Positions 19,725 through 27,204 of a stretch of 64,000 nt of DNA are shown piece by piece (position 1 is the stretch's first letter; the number at the start of each line of letters is the position of its first letter). The stretch covers positions 124,001-188,000 of the forward strand of contig JABAAB010000014.1 in assembly GCA_014238945.1 (NCBI GenBank). The letters run 5' to 3'. This DNA is from Lysobacterales bacterium (lineage in GTDB: Bacteria > Pseudomonadota > Gammaproteobacteria > Xanthomonadales > SZUA-36). Below the pieces are notes generated by a model. That model saw nothing but the letters and a program-made list of their open reading frames with translations, was not told where the DNA came from and did no database searches. The position numbers were made by a program, and so were the translations under genes.

Positions 19725-21266
19725 CTAATATTCCCGGTCGGCAAACTCTGATTTTCGCCGTAACATGAAGTCCTGTAAAGCCTCGTCAATGGAAGGATCC
19801 AGAACCGGTGGCTGGTAGTTCTCAAGCATTGATTTCCAGATTGCGTTGGCACGTTGTACCGCATCGAAGGAGCCTTCCTGTTTCCATTGCTCGAAGCTGT
19901 TGTTGTCTGCGATTTCGGAAGGACAAAATGCCGTCTCGAAGTTTGCCAGCGTGTGTTGAGCTCCCAGGAAATGGGATCCTGGTCCGACTTCGCGCAGCGC
20001 ATCCATCGCCTGGCCATTCTCGGACAGGTCAACACCACCCAGCAGTACACCCATCATATTCGCCTGGTCGGCATCCATGATGAATTTCTCATATCCCATG
20101 GTCAGACCACCTTCCAGCCATCCGGCCGTATGCAGCATAAAATTTACACCCGCCAGTGCAGCGGTCTGCAGGGTGTTGGCTGATTCGTAAGCAGCTTGCG
20201 CATCCGGAATTTTTGAGCCGCACATTCCACCACCACTGCGGAACGGAACACCGAGACGTCGCGCCAGCGCAGCGGCGGCAAAGGTGACAAAAGTTGGCTC
20301 AGGTGTACCAAAGGTTGGTGCCCCCGACTGCATGGATACCGCTGCGGCAAAGGTACCAAAAACCACCGGTGCACCTGGTTTCACCAGCTGCACATAGGCC
20401 ATTCCCGCCAGGGCTTCGGCGAGAATCTGGGTTACCGTCCCGGTCACCGTTACCGGTGACATGGCACCTGCCAGGATGAAGGGCGAAATAACCGTCGCCT
20501 GGTTGTGACGGGCATAGACAGTGGCGGCACCCAGCATGGTCGCATCGAAGGTCAACGGGGAGTTGGCATTGATCAGGCTGGTGATTACGGTGTTGTTTTC
20601 AACAAATTCATCACCGAAAACAAGCTTGGCCATATCCACACTGTCCTGGGCCCGCCCGGCGGCTGTCACCGAGCCCATGAATGGTTTGTCACTGTATTTA
20701 ATATGGCTGTAGATCATGTCGAAATGACGTTTATTCACGGGCAGGTCAACCGGTTCGCACACGGTGCCCCCGGAATGGTGCAAACCCGGACTCATATAGG
20801 CCAGTTTTACAAAATTACGGAAATCCTCAATGGTCGCGTAGCGCCGGCCCTTTTCAATGTCACGCACGAACGGTGAACCGTATGCAGGTACCAGCACGGT
20901 TCGTTTGCCTCCAATAATGACACTGCGTTCCGGATTTCTTGCATGCTGTGTGAACTCGGAAGGTGCCGTGTCGCGTATGATCGAACGGCACATACCCCGA
21001 GGGAAGCGAACCCGTTCCGAATCAATATCAGCACCTGCCGCCCGGAAAAGATCGAGTGCTTCCGGGAATTCTTTGAACTCGATGCCAATTTCCTCGAGTA
21101 CGGTATCCGCGTTGTGCTCAATCAGCTCAAGTGCTGCTTCATCCAATAATTCGTAGTAGGGGATTTTCCGGTCAATATATGCTGCCGCAACGGTGGTTGC
21201 CTGTTGCCTGACGGCGCGTTTGGCACTGCGGCCACCTCCTCTTCTGCGTCGACGTTCATTTCCCAT
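19725..21266 (-). CDS. MttB-superfamily methyltransferase without pyrrolysine (candidate betaine demethylase)
   Basis: A 513-residue trimethylamine-methyltransferase-family protein. The start MGNERRRRRGGGRSAKRAV at 21266 gives the basic N-terminus typical of aerobic proteobacterial members. Core motifs are VLEEIGIEFKEFPEAL, SVTAAGRAQDSVDMAKL, PFILAGAMSPVTVTGTVTQILAEALAG, ATVYARHNQ and SGGGMCGSKIPDAQAAYES. The frame is continuous through the region where archaeal MttB has an amber/pyrrolysine codon, so it belongs to the non-Pyl branch that includes the glycine betaine methyltransferase MtgB. Glycine betaine as substrate is inferred from the downstream dimethylglycine and sarcosine enzymes. No corrinoid protein lies next to it. 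It is 100 nt upstream of the DMGDH gene. Confidence 0.8.
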   Translation of the reverse strand: MGNERRRRRGGGRSAKRAVRQQATTVAAAYIDRKIPYYELLDEAALELIEHNADTVLEEIGIEFKEFPEALDLFRAAGADIDSERVRFPRGMCRSIIRDTAPSEFTQHARNPERSVIIGGKRTVLVPAYGSPFVRDIEKGRRYATIEDFRNFVKLAYMSPGLHHSGGTVCEPVDLPVNKRHFDMIYSHIKYSDKPFMGSVTAAGRAQDSVDMAKLVFGDEFVENNTVITSLINANSPLTFDATMLGAATVYARHNQATVISPFILAGAMSPVTVTGTVTQILAEALAGMAYVQLVKPGAPVVFGTFAAAVSMQSGAPTFGTPEPTFVTFAAAALARRLGVPFRSGGGMCGSKIPDAQAAYESANTLQTAALAGVNFMLHTAGWLEGGLTMGYEKFIMDADQANMMGVLLGGVDLSENGQAMDALREVGPGSHFLGAQHTLANFETAFCPSEIADNNSFEQWKQEGSFDAVQRANAIWKSMLENYQPPVLDPSIDEALQDFMLRRKSEFADREY

Positions 21267-21446
21267 AACCGTTCTGCACCACTCTTGCAAAGGGCTGAAT
21301 ATAATCTGTATTGCGGTCAACCCAAAAAAACCAGTATGTTCCGTAAACGGGGGTACCGCATCTACGGTTGCGACACCGGCTAGATTGGAAACGACATTCT
21401 TACATGCAGCAGAATATCTGCATCATGGATTACAACCGTAGCGATA

Positions 21447-21466
21447 ACCACCGGCCGAACCGGTGG
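21447..21466 (-). terminator. GC-rich hairpin between small ORF and MttB-like gene
   Basis: On the minus strand, CCACCGG TTCGG CCGGTGG is a 7-bp perfect stem with a UUCG-like loop, followed by TTATCGC, a weak U-tract. It could end transcription from the gamma-butyrobetaine-hydroxylase gene and its following small ORF, or attenuate read-through into the MttB-like gene 180 nt downstream. Confidence 0.45.
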
Positions 21467-21488
21467 GCCGCTTTACATGACCTGCCGG

Positions 21489-21560
21489 CTAACAGGTGGC
21501 GGGATCCAGGCCCTGGTTGGCGTAAATAGTGCATACATCCCTGTGTTGCTTTGATGACAT
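21489..21560 (-). CDS. Candidate 23-residue peptide gene
   Basis: In the 330-bp gap between the two methyl-amine genes there is a short frame with a strong Shine-Dalgarno (AGAAAGGA, about 8 nt before the ATG). The peptide begins MSSKQHRDVC and ends QGLDPATC, with Cys at positions 10 and 23. A perfect 7-bp hairpin (GATGACA-CGA-TGTCATC on the minus strand, 21553-21569) encloses the start codon, so initiation could be controlled by folding. I do not recognise the peptide family. It may be a leader peptide, a small regulatory peptide or a chance frame. Confidence 0.4.
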   Translation of the reverse strand: MSSKQHRDVCTIYANQGLDPATC

Positions 21561-21596
21561 CGTGTCATCCTTTCTCACGCGGCAGTCTGTTCAATC

Positions 21597-22721
21597 CTAT
21601 GGGTTAATTTGAGGGTCCCTGGACAGCACACGGATCATGCTGTCCACCTCGTTGTAATCAATATAGAAACCCCGGTAGTGCCGCTCGCCGCTGGAAGGAT
21701 CAAATTCGGCCCGTCCATGCAACACACGCTGGTTATCAAACATCACCATCTGCCCCGGTTTCAAGGCATGATGAAACCGATACTTTGGATCGCGGATATA
21801 CATCATGAAGCGCTGATAGGCAGCGTAGAAATCGTAGATCAAGCCGGTTTCCAAATCAGTGACATCTGCCAGGTGTGCATTGAAAACAAGGCAATCGAAT
21901 TCACCATTGGCATGTTGATTTATTATCGGCCGGCGGTATCGGATATCGAAACTGTCGTCATGAAATCGCCAGGGCACCGCTACCCTTTTCAGTAAATCAA
22001 ACTCATCTGGCCGATCTTTTTCAAAATCTGCACATATACTGAAACCGTCTGCAAAAACGGATTCGCCCCCACTTGCATTGTTTCGGAAACTGTGCAGAAA
22101 CTGGTAGCCGGGCACCAGGTTCTGATTGGGCAGATCGGTGTGCAAAGGCAATGCAATTGACGTGTAAGCCAGGTTATTGGGATCCGGTTTGCTGATGACC
22201 TCGAACATCACTCCAAAATTCGTTTCACGTTTGAATCCGATCAATTCCGCAAAGTGTTCACCAGCACCCGCTTCGTCTTCCAGACCGTCAATGATGATCA
22301 GACCCATACGTTTTATGGTGACCAATGCTGATTGGAGTACCCGGGGAGATCGACTGCATTGCAGAGCGTCAAAGTGTGGGATGTCCGCTATCGTAGCGAC
22401 ACTCCAGTGCACCTTGGGTACCCGGCAGGGGTCAGGACGAACCACTCCCGGTCGGTGTGATCGCAACCACAAGGAGGCATACACAGAGGGACTCTGTTTG
22501 TCTTCCCAGTGCACAACCAGGGCATCATCAACCAGATCGTAGGCCGTGGGTTGTATGTCGAGAGAAACACTGGTCAGATCGAAAATCCGTTCGCGGGTAT
22601 GGGGGTGTAGCTCCGTTGGGTCATTGTCACGAAGCCATATAAACGGAAATTCCGTGACCGACTGATCGGTCCAGGTAGCGACAAAGGCGCGCCCTCGGCG
22701 TTCGATTTCCGTAATCTGCAT
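21597..22721 (-). CDS. Gamma-butyrobetaine-hydroxylase-like Fe(II)/2-oxoglutarate oxygenase
   Basis: A 374-residue protein with two domains. An N-terminal DUF971-type domain (FPFIWLRDNDPTELHPHTRERIFDL) lacks the zinc Cys cluster found in many homologues. A C-terminal TauD-type jelly-roll has LHTDLPNQNLVPGYQFLHSF (HxD iron ligands), ASGGESVFADGF and VMFDNQRVLHGRAEF (distal His) with a downstream Arg. MQITEIERRGRAF at 22721 is the chosen start. Family members hydroxylate gamma-butyrobetaine to L-carnitine, or related quaternary amines. It is a paralogue of the TmpA-like protein at 25935-27089 and is divergent from the BCCT carrier. A carnitine dehydrogenase gene at 42514 makes a gamma-butyrobetaine role plausible. 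Confidence 0.75.
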   Translation of the reverse strand: MQITEIERRGRAFVATWTDQSVTEFPFIWLRDNDPTELHPHTRERIFDLTSVSLDIQPTAYDLVDDALVVHWEDKQSPSVYASLWLRSHRPGVVRPDPCRVPKVHWSVATIADIPHFDALQCSRSPRVLQSALVTIKRMGLIIIDGLEDEAGAGEHFAELIGFKRETNFGVMFEVISKPDPNNLAYTSIALPLHTDLPNQNLVPGYQFLHSFRNNASGGESVFADGFSICADFEKDRPDEFDLLKRVAVPWRFHDDSFDIRYRRPIINQHANGEFDCLVFNAHLADVTDLETGLIYDFYAAYQRFMMYIRDPKYRFHHALKPGQMVMFDNQRVLHGRAEFDPSSGERHYRGFYIDYNEVDSMIRVLSRDPQINP

Positions 22722-22984
22722 ACCGATTGAGACTAACCAAAAACCACATACCACGCAATCATCATCCCAGCACAGTTTCCCGATCGGGCCATCATGCGGT
22801 TGGAAGTCACTATTAATATGCTGGTGATATGACAGGGTAGAGCAGGCAGCGCCGCCGCATCACACTTTCCTGAATTGCACAGTAGTGGCATGATGGGATG
22901 GATGTGTGGCGGTTAACCTGGAATCAGATTTCACGCCAACCCGGGTCTGTTAGCACCAATGATAATCAGAATGAGGACAGAAAA

Positions 22985-24523
22985 ATGAGCGCCAGCGAGG
23001 GTAAATCTACTTATCCCGAACCAACCATTGATTGGGGTACCTTTATACCAGCCTTTACGTTGATCATCGCAATCGCGTTAAGCATGATCATCTGGCCGGA
23101 TCTTGGTGCGTCACATGCCGACACGGCCATGAGTTTTGTTACCGGCAAACTCGGCTGGCTCTACCTGGCACTGGGGGTCGCTTCTCTGTTTTTCGCAGGC
23201 TGGCTGGCATTCGGGCCCTATGGTCACGTGCTCCTGGGTACCCCTGGAGAAAAGCCTGAGTATTCAGATCTGCACTGGATTGCAATGATGTTCACCGCGG
23301 GGATTGGTGGCAGCCTGATCGCCTGGGGGATTGCCGAACCCGTATTCTACGTTCAGAACCCACCTTTTGGAGTAGAGCCACACTCCGCACTGGCAATGGA
23401 GTGGGCACATCTTTACCCGCTGTTTCACTGGGGAATAACACCCTGGGCATTTTATGCCATTCCCACCGTGCCAGTTGCTTACATGCTTTTTGTCAATCGT
23501 TCACCGACAATGAAAATCAGCGATACCTGCGAAGGCGCCCTTCCTGTCAGGGGCCGCAAACCCCTGTCCAGGTTGATCGATGTGGTCATCGCACTTGGGA
23601 TTATTGGCGGGACGTCAACATCCTTCGGGTTGGGAGTGCCACTTGTCGCATCCCTGGTTGCCGAGTTATTTGGAATACCGGACCTGTTGATGACCAAGCT
23701 CCTGGTGTTGTTGGTCTGGCTGGCGCTTTTCGGTGCCAGTGCCTGGCGCGGTTTGAAGAAGGGCATCAAGGTACTTGCGGACATCAATATGGTACTGGTG
23801 GGGATTACCCTGTTGTTCATCCTGCTGGCAGGACCGACCCTTTTTATATTATCGATCAGTGTCAACAGTGCCGGAATGCTGGTTGATAATTTTGCCCGTA
23901 TGTCCACCTGGATGGATCCAATTGCAAAGTCCGGGTTTCCGGAATCGTGGACCGTTTTCTACTGGGCCTGGTGGATTGCATTCGCCGCATTTGTGGCCCT
24001 CTTCATCGGCCGCATATCAAAGGGTCGAACGATCCGGCAACTGGTGCTGGGTATCATCGGTTGGGGCACCCTGGGGACCACGACGTTTCTTGCGATCATT
24101 GGCGGTTATGCGATTTTCCTCGAATCGACAGGTCAATTACCACTGTCCGACCTGATGAATCAAACCAGCATGTCGGTGGTCACCGCCAAGGCCATCGCAC
24201 ATTTGCCCTTCGGCAATGTGGCCCTGTCCATCTTCATCATTCTCAGCGTGATTTTTTATGCGACTTCATTTGATTCGGCCTCCTACACGGTGGCCAGCGT
24301 GTGCAGCAAAAACCTGCACAATGACCAGGAACCACCAAAGGTCAGCCGGCTGGTGTGGGCCTGTGCACTCGCCTTGATGGCGATGGGTCTGATGATATCG
24401 GAAAACTACAAGATTGTGCAGGCGGCAACGGTGGTATTTTCCGTACCACTTTTACCGGTCATTGTTTTGATGTGTATTTCACTGATCAGGTGGTTACGAC
24501 GGGATTTCGGTTCCGGACCCTGA
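22985..24523 (+). CDS. BCCT-family transporter for betaine, choline or carnitine
   Basis: A 512-residue, 12-helix membrane protein. ATG at 22985 has AGGACAG upstream. The BCCT hallmarks are present: FTAGIGGSLIAWGIAEPVFYVQNPPFG, WAHLYPLFHWGITPWAFYAI, and ESWTVFYWAWWIAFAAFVALFIGRISKGRTIRQL. These carriers move quaternary ammonium compounds across the inner membrane, usually coupled to Na+ or H+. The Gly-rich TM1' segment MFTAGIGGSLIAWG fits the substrate-binding glycine stretch. It is flanked by oxygenase and demethylase genes for such compounds, which makes uptake of betaine-type substrates likely. Its 3' end converges with the PhyH gene (16 nt between stops). Confidence 0.9.
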   Translation: MSASEGKSTYPEPTIDWGTFIPAFTLIIAIALSMIIWPDLGASHADTAMSFVTGKLGWLYLALGVASLFFAGWLAFGPYGHVLLGTPGEKPEYSDLHWIAMMFTAGIGGSLIAWGIAEPVFYVQNPPFGVEPHSALAMEWAHLYPLFHWGITPWAFYAIPTVPVAYMLFVNRSPTMKISDTCEGALPVRGRKPLSRLIDVVIALGIIGGTSTSFGLGVPLVASLVAELFGIPDLLMTKLLVLLVWLALFGASAWRGLKKGIKVLADINMVLVGITLLFILLAGPTLFILSISVNSAGMLVDNFARMSTWMDPIAKSGFPESWTVFYWAWWIAFAAFVALFIGRISKGRTIRQLVLGIIGWGTLGTTTFLAIIGGYAIFLESTGQLPLSDLMNQTSMSVVTAKAIAHLPFGNVALSIFIILSVIFYATSFDSASYTVASVCSKNLHNDQEPPKVSRLVWACALALMAMGLMISENYKIVQAATVVFSVPLLPVIVLMCISLIRWLRRDFGSGP

Positions 24524-24539
24524 ACCGTGGGTTTGGCTA

Positions 24540-25340
24540 TCAGGGGGTACCGGTAATTTTCCGGTAGCGATCTTGAAGCTCTTGCTGTCTTTTTACAGCA
24601 ACCGGATCGAGATTCGACCACGCGGGAATGTTTTCGGAAAAATGATGATAGGAATCTTCACCACGTACCAGGATAGCCGTATCTGAATCATGCCTGGTCT
24701 GGCGTACGTGCGTGGCCAGGTACTGCACATTCAGTCCGATGCGCCGGTCAGTGCTCGTGTTAGGTGTTGACGAGTGCAGCGTCCAGCCGTGGTGGAATGA
24801 TGCCTGACCTGGTCGAAGCGGACACAGCACACTTTTGTCATCTGCAACACCGCGTACTGTCTGGCCCTGGAACAGCACATTGGACTCATCATTGGTCGGG
24901 TCATGGCGCAATCGACCCTGGAGGTGGCTGCCTGGCAACATTCGCATACAGCCACTTTCCTGCGTAGCAGGTGAAAGTGCCAGCCACATGGACACCTGGG
25001 CATCATCACTGAAGCCCCAGTAAGTCAGGTCCTGGTGCCAGCTTACATGGGCCTCGGAGCCCGGCTCTTTGACGATGTAGGTCACGTTGTGGAGCAGGAT
25101 ATTGGAGCCGATGAATTGTTCCACCACATCGAGTACCGCCGGCAAAGTTGCCAGTTTCCAGGGTGAGCGCAGGATGGTGTGTACCTTGGTCAGGTAATGG
25201 AGTTTGCCGAAATTTGCCTCCACGTTCTCCATTTGTTGGCGATGTTTGTCTGCGTACTGTTTGCTGATGATGTCTACGGGAGATACGTAGCCATCTGTTT
25301 CATATGACTGTTTTAAAAATTTCAGTTCATTTGGCGACAT
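24540..25340 (-). CDS. Phytanoyl-CoA dioxygenase (PhyH) family oxygenase in the TmpAB-like operon
   Basis: A 266-residue Fe(II)/2-oxoglutarate oxygenase. VSWHQDLTYWGF supplies the HxD ligands (~residues 98-100), FHHGWTLHSSTPNTSTDRRIGLNVQY the distal His and the 2-oxoglutarate Arg. ESGCMRMLPGSHLQGRLRH is the usual PhyH middle motif. Its start lies 14 nt inside the end of the HD-domain gene, so the three genes tmpA-like, tmpB-like and phyH form one operon. PhnY, which hydroxylates 2-aminoethylphosphonate before PhnZ cleavage, belongs to the same superfamily, but the alignment needed to call this PhnY was not possible. The substrate remains open. Confidence 0.75.
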   Translation of the reverse strand: MSPNELKFLKQSYETDGYVSPVDIISKQYADKHRQQMENVEANFGKLHYLTKVHTILRSPWKLATLPAVLDVVEQFIGSNILLHNVTYIVKEPGSEAHVSWHQDLTYWGFSDDAQVSMWLALSPATQESGCMRMLPGSHLQGRLRHDPTNDESNVLFQGQTVRGVADDKSVLCPLRPGQASFHHGWTLHSSTPNTSTDRRIGLNVQYLATHVRQTRHDSDTAILVRGEDSYHHFSENIPAWSNLDPVAVKRQQELQDRYRKITGTP

Positions 25341-25935
25341 TTTTCACCAGTCCCTGAACCTCGGCACGGTAGTGAGAAAAATCGGGGTGGGGTCTGTCCG
25401 GATCCTTGCCTTCGTCATCCCAGAGACGAACTTTGATACAACTGTCCAGGAACGGGGATTTTTCAAACTCCACTACCTCACCCGGTTTCATTGGACCGCC
25501 CTGGACCTTCAAGGTGTAGACCGAGGCCTGAGATAAACGGGAAAAATATGCTCTATCGGTAGCACACAGGTAGCGTTTGGCAGCCACGTGCTGGCGGATC
25601 GGCTCTGTCACCCCGGGTGGGAAATAATCCGCCAGGAAATTGGCACCTGCTTCCTCGTGGAAATTATTGGTTCCCTGCATGAGCACCGTATCGGGTATTT
25701 CATTACTGTAGTGACCGATGTCATGAAGCAGTGCGGCAACGACCAATTCTGGAGGGCCATTTGCCAATTCCGCGAACTGGGCCGCCTGTAGCATGTGCTG
25801 CGCCATGGAAACCTGTTCCCCCAGGTAGGATTCGATACCACGTCTGGTGAAAATATCGGCGATGTAGCCGACGATGTTGGTAGCATCGATCGCATTCTTG
25901 TCAAAAATTGCAGAATTCATAGCAGCATTTCCCAT
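25327..25935 (-). CDS. tmpB: HD-domain mixed-valent di-iron oxygenase of the PhnZ/TmpB type
   Basis: A 202-residue HD protein. Ligand-like residues are His47, His71-Asp72 (LLHDIGHY), His93, His116 and Asp173 (RLWDDEGK). The lid residues Tyr37 and Glu40 are in SYLGE. These sit 12-13 positions after the residues reported for PhnZ (Y24, E27, H34, H58, D59, H80, H104, D161), keeping nearly the same spacing. VYTLKVQGGPMKPGEVVEFE is also characteristic of phosphonate-operon HD proteins. PhnZ and TmpB oxidatively cleave the C-P bond of 1-hydroxy-phosphonates. TmpB turns the hydroxylated trimethylammonio-ethylphosphonate into glycine betaine and phosphate. The start overlaps the TmpA-like stop by 1 nt (TAATG). 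The symbol is by homology and operon context. Confidence 0.75.
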   Translation of the reverse strand: MGNAAMNSAIFDKNAIDATNIVGYIADIFTRRGIESYLGEQVSMAQHMLQAAQFAELANGPPELVVAALLHDIGHYSNEIPDTVLMQGTNNFHEEAGANFLADYFPPGVTEPIRQHVAAKRYLCATDRAYFSRLSQASVYTLKVQGGPMKPGEVVEFEKSPFLDSCIKVRLWDDEGKDPDRPHPDFSHYRAEVQGLVKNVAK

Positions 25936-27089
25936 TACTGTTCACCCCGTTGCAACACATACAGTGTGCTGTAAAGACCATCGAGGTCTGCATTAGCACC
26001 CTGCAGATGCCGTTTACCTTCAGCAGAAAAAGCCGTGCGTGCATGCATTACGCGGGTATTGTCAAACACGACCACCTGGCCTGGCTCCAGGTTGAAAACA
26101 ATTTTCAGGGTATCCCTTTCGATGATCTGGGCGAAATGCCGGTAGGCGGCGTAAAAAGACCTGATTTTTTCCTCTGGCAGTCTGAGGCTGGCTATGGAGC
26201 GATTGTTGTAACGTACACGAACCACATGACCCAGATCGTTTGTTTCAATTATGGGCACCCTGGAGTTCAGTTCTGCACCAGCGTCGGAAAAACGGAAGTT
26301 GATCCAGTTCTCTTCCAGGATGGTGAAATGCTCCGGGTCTTCCTGTTTCAGCAACGCAGCGGCCCGGAAACCATCTACCAGAATGGAATCACCTCCCGAG
26401 GCCGAGTTGCTCAGGCAATGCAATAATTGGATGGTGGGAACCGGGTCACGGTAGGGGTTATCGGTGTGATAGCCCAGTCCGAGGTTGCTGTAAGCCAGGT
26501 TATTGGGGTTGATCTCGGTCCTGACTTCAAACAGTTCGCCGTAGTTGGTGTTGCGGCTGAAACCGAAATGCTTGATGACATCCAGCACCTGGCCGGAATC
26601 GACTGGCACGCCGCTTAACATCGCGAAACCATAATCCGAGAAGCCTCGCAGGGCAGCTATTTTACAGTCCCGGTTGTTTGCGAACTCAGCATAATCACTG
26701 CACGGCAACCCACCAGAAAAGCTGTCGGACTGCCACAACGTCTTGGTTCTGGCGCTCCTGTCATCGAATGGGGCATTGAGACAATAGCAGTTCTGGCGCA
26801 GCCAGTTGGTGGAAAACCGGGACCTGTGGTTTTCCGGCAGGAAGGTGACTTCGAGGCCATCGTTGTCATTGTGTGAAACCCCACCAATAGACAAATCTTC
26901 GGGGATGTCGATGACATTGATCAATCTCTGGCCATTGACGGGATCACGGCTTGCCGGCATCTGGCAGTGGTCGCGCAACCACAGCGCATCCAGACGACTG
27001 GTTTTGCCGTCCGCCCATTCAATGACCAGCAGGTCCTCGCTGTGGGTGACTGATGAAATGCGTGTTGAGGCCGGAGTCGTCATTTTCAT
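25935..27089 (-). CDS. tmpA: TmpA-type Fe(II)/2-oxoglutarate oxygenase (gamma-butyrobetaine-hydroxylase family)
   Basis: A 384-residue protein from the ATG at 27089 (AGGC upstream); a longer start at 27128 is possible. The N-terminal DUF971 domain contains WLRDHCQMPASRD and later LRQNCYCLNAPFDDRS, likely zinc ligands. The TauD domain has LGYHTDNPYRDPVPTIQLLHCL (HxD), SASGGDSILVDGF and VVFDNTRVMHARTAF (distal His). TmpA hydroxylates 2-(trimethylammonio)ethylphosphonate at C1 and is easily misannotated as gamma-butyrobetaine hydroxylase. Direct coupling to a PhnZ/TmpB-type HD gene is the known signature of that pair, so TmpA is favoured here over carnitine synthesis. The assignment rests on context, since the two activities share one fold and similar motifs. 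Confidence 0.7.
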   Translation of the reverse strand: MKMTTPASTRISSVTHSEDLLVIEWADGKTSRLDALWLRDHCQMPASRDPVNGQRLINVIDIPEDLSIGGVSHNDNDGLEVTFLPENHRSRFSTNWLRQNCYCLNAPFDDRSARTKTLWQSDSFSGGLPCSDYAEFANNRDCKIAALRGFSDYGFAMLSGVPVDSGQVLDVIKHFGFSRNTNYGELFEVRTEINPNNLAYSNLGLGYHTDNPYRDPVPTIQLLHCLSNSASGGDSILVDGFRAAALLKQEDPEHFTILEENWINFRFSDAGAELNSRVPIIETNDLGHVVRVRYNNRSIASLRLPEEKIRSFYAAYRHFAQIIERDTLKIVFNLEPGQVVVFDNTRVMHARTAFSAEGKRHLQGANADLDGLYSTLYVLQRGEQ

Positions 27090-27113
27090 GATGCCTGTTT
27101 GGCATAGTTGCAG

Positions 27114-27142
27114 ATTTTGCGATGACACCGGCCAAAAGGCAA
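27114..27142 (-). promoter_or_regulatory. Possible sigma-70 promoter of the tmpAB-like operon
   Basis: On the minus strand, TTGCCT and CAAAAT are separated by 17 nt, lying between the receptor-gene terminator and the tmpA-like start. Each hexamer matches consensus at four positions, so this is a plausible but weak call. It fits the need for a separate promoter after the terminator. Confidence 0.3.
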
Positions 27143-27154
27143 TCTTTGACGATC

Positions 27155-27180
27155 AAAAAAAAGGACGCCGGTTGGCGTCC
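27155..27180 (-). terminator. Rho-independent terminator after the TonB-dependent receptor
   Basis: GGACGCC-AACC-GGCGTCC followed by eight T residues on the minus strand, 24 nt after the receptor stop codon. This is a strong canonical terminator and separates the receptor transcript from the tmpA-like operon. Confidence 0.9.
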
Positions 27181-27204
27181 TCTTATCAACACATGTCAGT
27201 AATA

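Noticed and set aside
19725-21266. Pyrrolysine (amber) codon in the MttB homologue
   Set aside because: The frame is continuous from start to stop with no internal TAG, so no Pyl incorporation is needed.
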